DNA of 14,079 bases from an uncultured Selenomonas sp. (lineage in GTDB: Bacteria > Bacillota > Negativicutes > Selenomonadales > Selenomonadaceae), in assembly GCA_947097535.1 (NCBI GenBank), contig CAMURM010000010.1, forward strand, positions 1-14,079, in the 5' to 3' direction. Both the position numbers and the translations under genes were made by a program. Below the pieces are notes generated by a model that worked only from the letters and a program-made list of their open reading frames with translations, ran no database searches and was not told where the DNA came from. Below are positions 8,186-13,936 of the stretch, one piece after another. How positions within the stretch are numbered: the stretch's first letter is position 1; every line of letters starts with the position of its first letter.

Positions 8186-8464
8186 TCACATGCGCTCATC
8201 CAAGCGGAGCAGGTCGCCAGGTTTTACATTGAGTCCAATCGCTATATCCATGATCGTGATCAGGGATATGCTCTTGACATCCGCCCGCTCGATCTTGCTC
8301 AGATAGCTTCTGCTGATTCCCACTGCCTCGGACAGGGCTTCCTGCGATAGCTCCTGCCGCTTTCTATAGTAGGCAATCCTGAGCCCCAATTCATGGAGTT
8401 CCTTGCGAAATCGTCCTTCCCGCGAAATGAAAATCAGCTCCTTTGGAAGCCATGTTTCTTTCAA
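8186..8464 (-). CDS. Small XRE/Cro-type HTH regulator leading the dynamin operon
   Basis: A DNA-binding regulator with a textbook Cro/C1-type helix-turn-helix: LRIAYYRKRQELSQEALSE (28-46), AVGISRSYLSKIER (47-60), then a helix around LITIMDIAIGLNV and LLRLDE. Nearest relatives are short prophage and defence-locus repressors. The longest frame opens with TTG at 8464 (92 aa) and no ATG is available further upstream before a stop. An internal TTG at 8389, with AAGGAA before it, would give a standard 67-aa repressor, so the start is uncertain. A TATAAT box at 8489-8494 lies just upstream. Being the first gene of the operon, and followed at 48 bp by the GTPase genes, it most likely controls the operon and itself. 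No sensor domain is present, so any signal would have to act through a partner or another protein. Confidence 0.85.
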   Translation of the reverse strand: MKETWLPKELIFISREGRFRKELHELGLRIAYYRKRQELSQEALSEAVGISRSYLSKIERADVKSISLITIMDIAIGLNVKPGDLLRLDERM

Positions 8465-8488
8465 TTTATTGAAAGTGTCTTCCCTCTA

Positions 8489-8558
8489 ATTATAGGTTAA
8501 ACCACACCATGGCATGTGTCCCAAATAGGGTGATTATGCGCACTTATAGTGCCACTAT
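8489..8558 (-). promoter_or_regulatory. Candidate promoter and operator of the dynamin operon
   Basis: A perfect minus-strand TATAAT occurs at 8489-8494, without a good -35 box at 17 bp (ACATGC). A second possible -10, CATAAT, lies at 8533-8538. Between 8540 and 8558 two inverted repeats overlap: GCACT-TAT-AGTGC (8540-8552) and the perfect ATAGTG-C-CACTAT (8546-8558). This size and symmetry suit an XRE-type dimer. A poor -35 with a good -10 and palindromes upstream suggests regulated transcription. Binding by the adjacent XRE protein is inference. Confidence 0.5.
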
Positions 8559-8593
8559 GGATAAAACCATGCCCGGGGTGCTTCTTTTTTCTA

Positions 8594-8650
8594 CAATAAC
8601 AAAGGAAGCGCCGCCTTTGTTGTCCTGTCGGGACAATGAAGGCGGCGCTT
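8594..8650 (-). terminator. Large hairpin terminator downstream of the kinase gene
   Basis: AAGCGCCGCCTT (8606-8617) pairs with AAGGCGGCGCTT (8639-8650). The inner arms TTGTCC (8619-8624) and GGACAA (8631-8636) extend the stem almost without interruption. On the minus strand it is followed by CCTTTGTTATTG (8594-8605), which is T-rich but not a clean T-run. It lies about 70 bp beyond the kinase stop codon and separates that gene from the dynamin operon. Confidence 0.75.
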
Positions 8651-8721
8651 GGCTGCGATTTTCAGTTTTGGAAGGATGCTGCCGAAAAGCGGCGGCGTGA
8701 GGGGTCGGAAAGATGAACATG

Positions 8722-10161
8722 TTACAAAGAATTTTCACCGTTCTTGTGCTTTTCTGTGAAAACACCTACTACCCAAGCCGCCAAATGTGGTTCGAAGGCG
8801 TCGGCATAGAGCTTCAAATGAAAATCTTGTGAGCCGATCCTCTCATTGCCCGAGATGAAGTAGCCCCCCAGAGGCACGATGATGTCCGTGCTCTCGCCGG
8901 GAGGAAGCTCGTCGTGGCCTTGGACTTCGACCTTTTTTTCTGTGTACATTTCTGTCACAGACATTTCAAGTCGCAGATGGCGAAGCGGCACATCGCTGTT
9001 GTTCGTGATGCGAAAGCCTGCGTTCCATTCGGCGGGAGAGATCAAATCATGATTATACGAGTCAGGGACGGCAATCGCCTCTCCAGGTTGAAAAATAATG
9101 GCGTCAGCTGCATTATGCAAGCTGCCGCACCACAGGCAGCGCACCTCGATGCCTTGCGTCTTGTACCAATCGGGCGACGTTACGAGGGTTTCGTCCTCTT
9201 CATACCTCGATCTGTAAATCGGCCGCTCTTTCTGTTGCGGTTCTGTAGCGGGCCTCGGCGCGCTCTCCTTTGCCGCATCACTTTTCGGCTCGGTTTGCTC
9301 TCGGACGTCCCCGTGCACCTCTTCCGCTTCTTCCCCCTCTTCCACCGCATCGCTTCCTGCCGTCGGTACGGCTTCTTGCGACGCGGGCGCGGGCGGCTCC
9401 TGCACTTTGTACCAGACGGCTGCACTTGCTGCGAGGAGCATGGCGAGGAGCAGAGCGCCCCAGCGCAGGAACGCTTCGCGCCGCAGGGCGCGCATGAGCT
9501 GCTCGACGGAGGCGTAGCGCCTCGCGGGGTCGACGGCATGACAGCGCTGCAGGATGCGGCGGACAGAGCCGCCCGCCTCCTCTCGCAGGAGCTTTTCAAA
9601 GGTCACACCGAGCGCATATATATCGCTCCTTGCATCGGTCTGGCTGTAGCCATATTGCTCGGGCGGCGCGTAGCCGACGGTACCGAGATGGCGCGTGTCA
9701 GGCGCCGCGCCTTCGCGCATGAGGCGCGCGGCGTCGAAGTCGATGAGGTGCAGGCGTCCGCCCCGTCGCAGGATGTGCGCGGGCTTGATGTCCCTGTGCA
9801 CAATGCCCGCATGATGGAGCACGGCGAGCCCCTGCGCCATTTCTCGCAGCATCGCCTTGATTTCAGTCGCCGAAAAGCGCTCGCCCCTTTCCCATAGCTC
9901 CTGCAGGCTCTCGCCGTCAATGTATTCCTCGACGACCCATATGCGCCCATTTTCTTCTGCCGTCAGAAAAATTCGGGCAAAGAGCGGATGCGACAGCTCC
10001 TTGAGCTCGGCGTAGGGCAGCCCCGTCGCTTCGATCTCGCGCACGACGACGAGCTTGCCGTCCTCTCTTGCGGCGAGCGTCGTGCGGCTGCGCTCGCTCT
10101 CCTTCAGCAGGCGCAGGAAGGAGTATGTCGCGCGGATATATTCTTCGATCGGGCGCTCCAT
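8722..10161 (-). CDS. Membrane-anchored Ser/Thr-kinase-like protein with degenerate active site
   Basis: A 479-aa protein: kinase-like domain (about 15-230), one transmembrane helix (about 234-250), an acidic/Pro/Ala linker (252-315), then a probable extracytoplasmic beta-rich domain (about 330-470) with ITNNSDVPLRHLRLEM (385-400), typical of Ig-like folds. Kinase signatures are VHRDIKPAHI (121-130), LIDFDAA (139-145), TVGYAPPEQYGYS (161-173) and SDIYALG (179-185), the Hanks/PknB type. Unusual features: no glycine-rich loop is visible, the beta3 lysine position is R41 (VVVRE), and the catalytic-loop Asn is His129. D124, K126 and D141 are kept. It may therefore be weakly active or a pseudokinase. 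A short CLWC motif lies at 342-345. A longer frame opens at 10455, but the ATG at 10161 has GGAGG at 9-nt spacing, begins the recognisable domain, and avoids overlap with the divergent HTH gene. Probably a signalling protein reading an envelope signal. Confidence 0.87.
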   Translation of the reverse strand: MERPIEEYIRATYSFLRLLKESERSRTTLAAREDGKLVVVREIEATGLPYAELKELSHPLFARIFLTAEENGRIWVVEEYIDGESLQELWERGERFSATEIKAMLREMAQGLAVLHHAGIVHRDIKPAHILRRGGRLHLIDFDAARLMREGAAPDTRHLGTVGYAPPEQYGYSQTDARSDIYALGVTFEKLLREEAGGSVRRILQRCHAVDPARRYASVEQLMRALRREAFLRWGALLLAMLLAASAAVWYKVQEPPAPASQEAVPTAGSDAVEEGEEAEEVHGDVREQTEPKSDAAKESAPRPATEPQQKERPIYRSRYEEDETLVTSPDWYKTQGIEVRCLWCGSLHNAADAIIFQPGEAIAVPDSYNHDLISPAEWNAGFRITNNSDVPLRHLRLEMSVTEMYTEKKVEVQGHDELPPGESTDIIVPLGGYFISGNERIGSQDFHLKLYADAFEPHLAAWVVGVFTEKHKNGENSL

Positions 10162-10233
10162 AGTCTTCTGCCTCCACGTCTGAAATCGCTTTGCCAAAAC
10201 CGAACGGCTTCGTCTTTCATACCTAATATTCGC

Positions 10234-10262
10234 TTGCCATCTTCCCTCTCCTGCTTTATGAT
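10234..10262 (+). promoter_or_regulatory. Sigma70-type promoter of the divergent HTH gene
   Basis: TTGCCA (10234-10239, 5 of 6) and TATGAT (10257-10262, 5 of 6) are separated by exactly 17 bp. An AAAGGGGA ribosome-binding site and the ATG at 10286 follow. The promoter lies in the 124-bp divergent gap with the kinase gene. I could not see an equally good minus-strand promoter for the kinase. Confidence 0.75.
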
Positions 10263-10285
10263 GGAGCGGAAAGGGGATTTTCTTT

Positions 10286-10723
10286 ATGCCGAACATGCCG
10301 GAAAAGGATACGGATGAGCTGCTGCACGAGCTCAAGCGAGAGGAAAGCGTCGCGCACTTCATCGAGGCGAACGAGGAGCATTTGCAGAGGCAAAGTCTAG
10401 CCGACCATCTCGCGCGCCTTCTGCGCGAGAAAAACACGACGCGGAGCACTGTCATCCGCGCCTCGGGGCTCGACGCCTCCTATGCCTACCATATTTTCTC
10501 CGGCGAAAAGCGCCCGTCGCGCGCCAAGCTCCTGGCGCTCGCCCTCGCACTCGGGCTAGACCTCAAGGAAACGAGCCGCCTGCTGCACGCGGCCGGCCTG
10601 CCGCAGCTCTACGCAAAGAAGAGCTGGGACAGCGTCCTCCTCTTCGCCCTCGTGCACAAAAAGAGCGTCGTCGATACGAACCTCCTGCTCGACAAGCTCG
10701 GCGAAAGCCCTTTGCTCGGCTGA
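10286..10723 (+). CDS. XRE-like HTH protein divergent from the kinase
   Basis: A 145-aa protein, the only plus-strand gene I accept. The N-terminal 35 residues are acidic and helical (ELLHELKREESVAHFIEANE). A helix-turn-helix domain follows (about 37-92): SLADHLARLLREKN, then STVIRASGLDASYAYHIFSG (54-73), EKRPSR, and a helix LLALALALGL. The phrase 'YxYHIFSGEKxPSR' resembles HTH proteins I recall beside Ser/Thr kinases in Firmicutes, though I cannot confirm this. The C-terminal half, about 95-145, contains LLHAAGLPQLYAKKSWDSV and ends in a helical tail with no known motif. The ATG at 10286 follows AAAGGGGA at 8-nt spacing and a near-consensus promoter. Head-to-head arrangement with the kinase suggests either that it regulates the kinase gene or that it is its target; this is inference. 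It converges on larE. Confidence 0.85.
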   Translation: MPNMPEKDTDELLHELKREESVAHFIEANEEHLQRQSLADHLARLLREKNTTRSTVIRASGLDASYAYHIFSGEKRPSRAKLLALALALGLDLKETSRLLHAAGLPQLYAKKSWDSVLLFALVHKKSVVDTNLLLDKLGESPLLG

Positions 10724-10852
10724 ATGCACGTTGCCTCAAGGCTCATGCGCTTGCATCAGACATGCTGCAAATCATCGCCTGCATGAAGTACCTGCCGCAC
10801 AGCAGTCAAAAGCGTTACTGACACGAAATGTCTGCCTGCGGGCATATATGAC

Positions 10853-10908
10853 AAAAAAGCAGCTGCGCCGGGGAGCGATGTGCTTCTCCTCCGCTTGGCG
10901 CAGCTGCT
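10853..10908 (-). terminator. Rho-independent terminator of the lar operon
   Basis: Perfect 12-bp arms, AGCAGCTGCGCC (10858-10869) and GGCGCAGCTGCT (10897-10908), enclose a 27-nt loop that can fold further (GGGGAG with CTCC). On the minus strand TTTTTT (10853-10858) follows directly. It lies about 25 bp beyond the larE stop. On the plus strand it is followed by a looser CACTTTTCTT, so it may also stop transcription from the convergent HTH gene. Confidence 0.9.
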
Positions 10909-10932
10909 GCGAACACTTTTCTTGCCTTCCTG

Positions 10933-11748
10933 CTACGTTTCCATCGCCAGGCTTTCGTTCTGGCTGCCCATGCGATAGCCTCTGAGATCGAGCGTCACAT
11001 AGGTGAAGCCGGCTCGGCGCACGGCGGCTTCGAGCTCTTCTCTGTGCTGCCAGAAAAGCTCGAACTCCGCGGGCTCGATCTCGATGCGCGCGAGTTTGCC
11101 GTGATGGCGCACGCGCAGCTGTCCGCGAATATAGCGGCGCAGGGCATTTTCTGCGGCCTCGACGGCGCGGAGGCTCTCCTTCGTCAGCGCGATGCCGTAC
11201 TCGACGCGCGAGGCGAGACAGGCGGCGCTCGGCTTCGACCAAACGGGGATGCTCCATGCTTTCGCCGCCTCACGGATGTCGCGCTTCGTCCACTGCGCTT
11301 CCTTCAGGGGCGAGACGACGAAGGGCGCGAGCTCTTCGATCGCGACGAGTCCCGGGCGATAGTCGCCCGCATCGTCGACGTTCGTGCCGTCGAGGACGCG
11401 GGCGTAGCCATGCTCCTTCGCCCAGAGGACGAGCATATCGAAGCGGCGCTTCTTGCAGTAGTAGCAGCGGCGCTCATCGTTTTTCACGACGTCGGGCGAT
11501 GCGAGGTCGTCTGCAGGAAGGAGCGTCCATGCAACACCCGCCAAGGCGGCGCAGCGCTTCGCGTCATCGAGCTCCTCAGCGGCGAGAAGCTCAGACGTCG
11601 CCGTAAGCGCCGCGACATTCGCCGCACCGAGCGCGCGCTGTGCCGCCATGAGCAGCACGGCGCTGTCAACGCCGCCCGAGAGCGCGACGGCAGCGGAGCC
11701 GTAGCCGCGCAGGATGGCAAGAAGGCGCTCTTCTTTTTCCTTATCCAT
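10933..11748 (-). CDS. larE: LarE, sulfur transferase of NPN cofactor synthesis (three-cysteine type)
   Basis: Converts the dicarboxylated pyridinium mononucleotide made by LarB to the bis-thiocarboxylate precursor of the nickel-pincer nucleotide, using ATP to activate each carboxylate. The 271-aa protein begins with a PP-loop ATP-pyrophosphatase domain, motif SGGVDS (24-29). Further family signatures are KNDERRCYYCKKRR (89-102), DGTNVDD (120-126), PFVVSPLKE (142-150) and KPSAACLASR (172-181). In Lactiplantibacillus plantarum LarE a single cysteine in the last motif is sacrificed as sulfur donor. Here C95, C98 and C177 are all present, the pattern of the [4Fe-4S]-type LarE described in Thermotoga maritima. 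Two consecutive ATGs overlap the larC stop (ATGATGA). I prefer the second, at 11748, because GGGGG lies only 1 nt before the first, at 11751. A longer frame opens at 12015, but it lies inside larC. Confidence 0.93.
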   Translation of the reverse strand: MDKEKEERLLAILRGYGSAAVALSGGVDSAVLLMAAQRALGAANVAALTATSELLAAEELDDAKRCAALAGVAWTLLPADDLASPDVVKNDERRCYYCKKRRFDMLVLWAKEHGYARVLDGTNVDDAGDYRPGLVAIEELAPFVVSPLKEAQWTKRDIREAAKAWSIPVWSKPSAACLASRVEYGIALTKESLRAVEAAENALRRYIRGQLRVRHHGKLARIEIEPAEFELFWQHREELEAAVRRAGFTYVTLDLRGYRMGSQNESLAMET

Positions 11749-13133
11749 CATTCCCCCAGACGCTCGCGCAGATCGTCGAGCGCTGCCTGGCGCACGCGCT
11801 TCAGGGGGATGCCCTCGCGCGCGGCGATCTCGCGGCAGTCGTCGTACTCGGGCGAGAGCGAGACGATCTTGCCGCCGTAGGCGCTGACCTTGCAGCGCAC
11901 CTTGCCGTGCGGCGTGTCGACGAGAGCCGTATGGCGCGTGGCCTCGACGCGCTCGTCGACGTGCAGCACGCGCATGCCGATGCTCGTCGTCTCGGAAAAG
12001 AGCACGGAGAGGCACTGTGCCTTCTTATCTTCGGCGACGAGAACGGACAGCTTGTGCGCCGGACGATTTTTCTTCATGTAGATGGGCGTCGTCCAGACGT
12101 CGAGCGCGCCGAGCTCGAAGAGGCGCTCGCTCACATAGCCGAAAACCTGCGCGTCCATGTCGTCAATGTTCGTTTCGATGAGCGAGAGGTCGCGCTTGCC
12201 GCCGCCCTTGTACTCGCCGATGTAGAGCCGCACGACGTTCGGCATCTCAAGCTCCCATGTGCCCGCGCCGTAAGCGATGCACTCCGTCAGAAGCTCGGCG
12301 GGCACATGCGCCGCAGGTTCTGCGAGCGCGGCGAGGACAGCGGCGCCCGTCGGCGTCGTCAGCTCCTTCTCCACGCCTCGATGATAGCTCGGGAAAAGGC
12401 GCAGCAGCTCCGCCGTCGCAGGCGCGGGCACCATCATGAGGCCGTGCTGCGTGTGTACGGTGCCGCTACCCGTATTGACGGCCGAGACAAAGATCTTCTC
12501 AATTTCGAGATAGTCGAGGCAGATCGCCGCGCCCACGATGTCGACGATGGAATCGACGGCGCCGACCTCGTGGAAATGCACGTCCTCGGGCGGCATGCCA
12601 TGCACCTTGCCCTCCGCCTGGGCGAGAGCGCCGAAGATCTTGAGACTCGTCTCCCTGACTTCCGCGGAAAGCGAGGAGCGCTCCAAGATGGCGCGCACAT
12701 CGCGCAGCGTGCGATGGTGATGCGCGCCATGCGCGTGCGCATGGGTGCAGGCAGATTCGCCATGTTCGTGCGCGTGGCTATGTTCGTGTGCGTGGGCGCG
12801 GGCAGGGTCGCCATGCCCGTGTTCGCAATCATGCTCATGCGCGTGCTCGTACTCATGCGTATGTTCGTGCGCGTGTTCATGGCTATGATCATGCTCATGC
12901 TCATGCCCGTGTTCATGTCCCTGACCTTCACCCAAAAGCTCGACATCGACATACGTTGCGGCGATGCCGTTCTTCTTCACGGCGCTCACCTTCAGGCGGA
13001 ACTCGTCCGCCATCGGCAGGCGGCGAAGCTCCGCTTCCAAAACATCGAGCGGCATGCCCGCCGCGAGGAAGGCGCCGAGCAGCATGTTGCCGCTGATGCC
13101 GGAAAAGCAGTCCAGATATATGGCTCTCATCAT
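11748..13133 (-). CDS. larC: LarC, nickel insertase for the NPN cofactor, with His-rich linker
   Basis: Inserts Ni into the pyridinium bis-thiocarboxylate mononucleotide to form the nickel-pincer nucleotide, a CTP-dependent step in characterised LarC; cytoplasmic. The 461-aa protein starts with YLDCFSGISGNMLLGAFL (6-23), the family hallmark. It continues with PPEDVHFHEVGAVDSIVDIV (about 180-199), PAPATAELL, TPTGAAVLAAL and NIDDMDAQVFGY. Residues 73-140 form a low-complexity linker with 28 histidines alternating with Glu, Ala, Gly and Asp, plus two Cys, a likely nickel-holding region. In L. plantarum larC is split into larC1 and larC2 and needs a ribosomal frameshift; here it is one uninterrupted frame. 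AGAGGTGA precedes two adjacent ATGs (13133 and 13130); spacing slightly favours the second. larC lies 9 bp after larB, and its stop overlaps the larE start. Confidence 0.95.
   Translation of the reverse strand: MMRAIYLDCFSGISGNMLLGAFLAAGMPLDVLEAELRRLPMADEFRLKVSAVKKNGIAATYVDVELLGEGQGHEHGHEHEHDHSHEHAHEHTHEYEHAHEHDCEHGHGDPARAHAHEHSHAHEHGESACTHAHAHGAHHHRTLRDVRAILERSSLSAEVRETSLKIFGALAQAEGKVHGMPPEDVHFHEVGAVDSIVDIVGAAICLDYLEIEKIFVSAVNTGSGTVHTQHGLMMVPAPATAELLRLFPSYHRGVEKELTTPTGAAVLAALAEPAAHVPAELLTECIAYGAGTWELEMPNVVRLYIGEYKGGGKRDLSLIETNIDDMDAQVFGYVSERLFELGALDVWTTPIYMKKNRPAHKLSVLVAEDKKAQCLSVLFSETTSIGMRVLHVDERVEATRHTALVDTPHGKVRCKVSAYGGKIVSLSPEYDDCREIAAREGIPLKRVRQAALDDLRERLGE
12720..12916. repeat. Low-complexity GTG/CAT-rich tract coding for the LarC His linker
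   Basis: Irregular tandem repetition of short units such as gttcgtgcgcgtg, gctcatgc and gttcatg encodes alternating His-Glu and His-Ala dipeptides in larC. Such tracts are prone to slippage and length change between strains. No copy number can be defined because the units are degenerate. Confidence 0.7.
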
Positions 13134-13142
13134 TTCACCTCT

Positions 13143-13820
13143 TCATCTCGTCTGGTTGATGCGGCTCGCTATCGCGCCCGCACCGAAGCCGTTGTCGATG
13201 TTCACGACGGCGACGCCCGTCGCACACGAATTGAGCATGGAAAGGAGCGCCGTCAAGCCCTGAAACGACGCGCCGTAGCCCACACTCGTCGGCACGGCGA
13301 TGACGGGGCGCGCGACGAGGCCGCCGACAACGCTCGCGAGCGCCCCCTCCATACCTGCGACGACGATGACGACGTTCGCTGCGAGAAGCTCCTCCTTGTG
13401 CGCGAGCAGGCGATGGATGCCCGCGACGCCGACATCGTAGAGCGTCCGGACATCGTTGCCCATGAGCCGCGCCGTCAGCGCCGCCTCCTCGGCGACGGGG
13501 ATATCGCTCGTGCCCGCCGTGACGACGAGGATGCGGTGCGCCGCGTCCTCGATAGGCGTCTTTCGCTCCACGTAGACGATGCGTGCGACCTCATCGTAGC
13601 GCGCCTCAGGCAGCGCGGCGAGCACCGCCTGCGCCTTCTCGGCATCGACGCGCGTCGCCATGACGCTGCCCTCGCTTTCAGCGAGCAGGGTCTTCAAGAT
13701 GCTCACGATCTGCTCGGCTGTCTTGCCCGCGCCGTAGACGACCTCGGCGAAGCCCTGTCGCTTCTCACGCCCCGTATCGACAGCGGCGAAGCCCAATTCC
13801 TTTTGCTCCAAGATGTTCAC
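13143..13820 (-). CDS. larB: LarB, NaAD carboxylase/hydrolase of NPN cofactor synthesis
   Basis: Carboxylates the pyridinium ring of nicotinic acid adenine dinucleotide and releases AMP, giving the substrate for LarE; the catalytic part is related to PurE. Signatures: VDTGREKRQGFAEVVYG (14-30), TAGTSDIPVAEEA (101-113), DVGVAGIHRLL (129-139), VAGMEGALASVVGGL (154-168) and VPTSVGYGASFQGLTALLS (177-195), ending NIDNGFGAG (207-215). At 225 aa it is shorter than usual: many LarB proteins carry roughly 20-30 more residues before the GFAxVDxxRxxRQGF block, and I see no coding for them upstream in any frame. The frame cannot extend past a stop just before the GTG at 13820. A TTG at 13811 has GAGGTGA 5 nt upstream and is a good alternative start. 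First gene of the larB-larC-larE operon, 9 bp before larC; no larA is in the window. Confidence 0.94.
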   Translation of the reverse strand: MNILEQKELGFAAVDTGREKRQGFAEVVYGAGKTAEQIVSILKTLLAESEGSVMATRVDAEKAQAVLAALPEARYDEVARIVYVERKTPIEDAAHRILVVTAGTSDIPVAEEAALTARLMGNDVRTLYDVGVAGIHRLLAHKEELLAANVVIVVAGMEGALASVVGGLVARPVIAVPTSVGYGASFQGLTALLSMLNSCATGVAVVNIDNGFGAGAIASRINQTR

Positions 13821-13890
13821 CTCATCTCATGCGACACGGTAACTGCCGCACGAAATCTCATGAAAGAAACCGCCTCGCAGGCACAACGAC

Positions 13891-13915
13891 AAAAGGCGCT
13901 GCCTTACGCAGCGCC
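13891..13915 (-). terminator. Rho-independent terminator between the right-edge gene and larB
   Basis: GGCGCTGC (13895-13902) and GCAGCGCC (13908-13915) form a perfect 8-bp stem with a 5-nt loop. On the minus strand TTTT (13891-13894) follows directly. It ends the partial gene at the right edge, so larB needs its own promoter in 13821-13890; I could not identify clear -35 and -10 boxes there. ATCTCATG occurs there twice (13824-13831 and 13855-13862, 31 bp apart), which may be chance. Confidence 0.85.
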
Positions 13916-13936
13916 AGCGCCCTTTTCTCCGCCCGC

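Noticed and set aside
10162..10455. Upstream extension of the kinase frame by 98 codons
   Set aside because: It overlaps the divergent HTH gene and its promoter, is Ser/Cys/Arg-rich without kinase features, and the ATG at 10161 has a good GGAGG site.
10731..10985. Small plus-strand frame of 84 codons after the HTH gene
   Set aside because: It runs through the lar terminator hairpin and into the end of larE, has no visible ribosome-binding site, and has Cys/Arg-rich random composition.
11752..12015. Upstream extension of the larE frame into larC
   Set aside because: The added residues are Arg-rich shadow sequence. LarE family sequence begins at the ATGs that overlap the larC stop.
12720..12916. 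Possible CRISPR or tandem-repeat array
   Set aside because: The repetition is in phase with the larC reading frame, has degenerate units of a few bases and no spacers. It encodes a His-rich linker.
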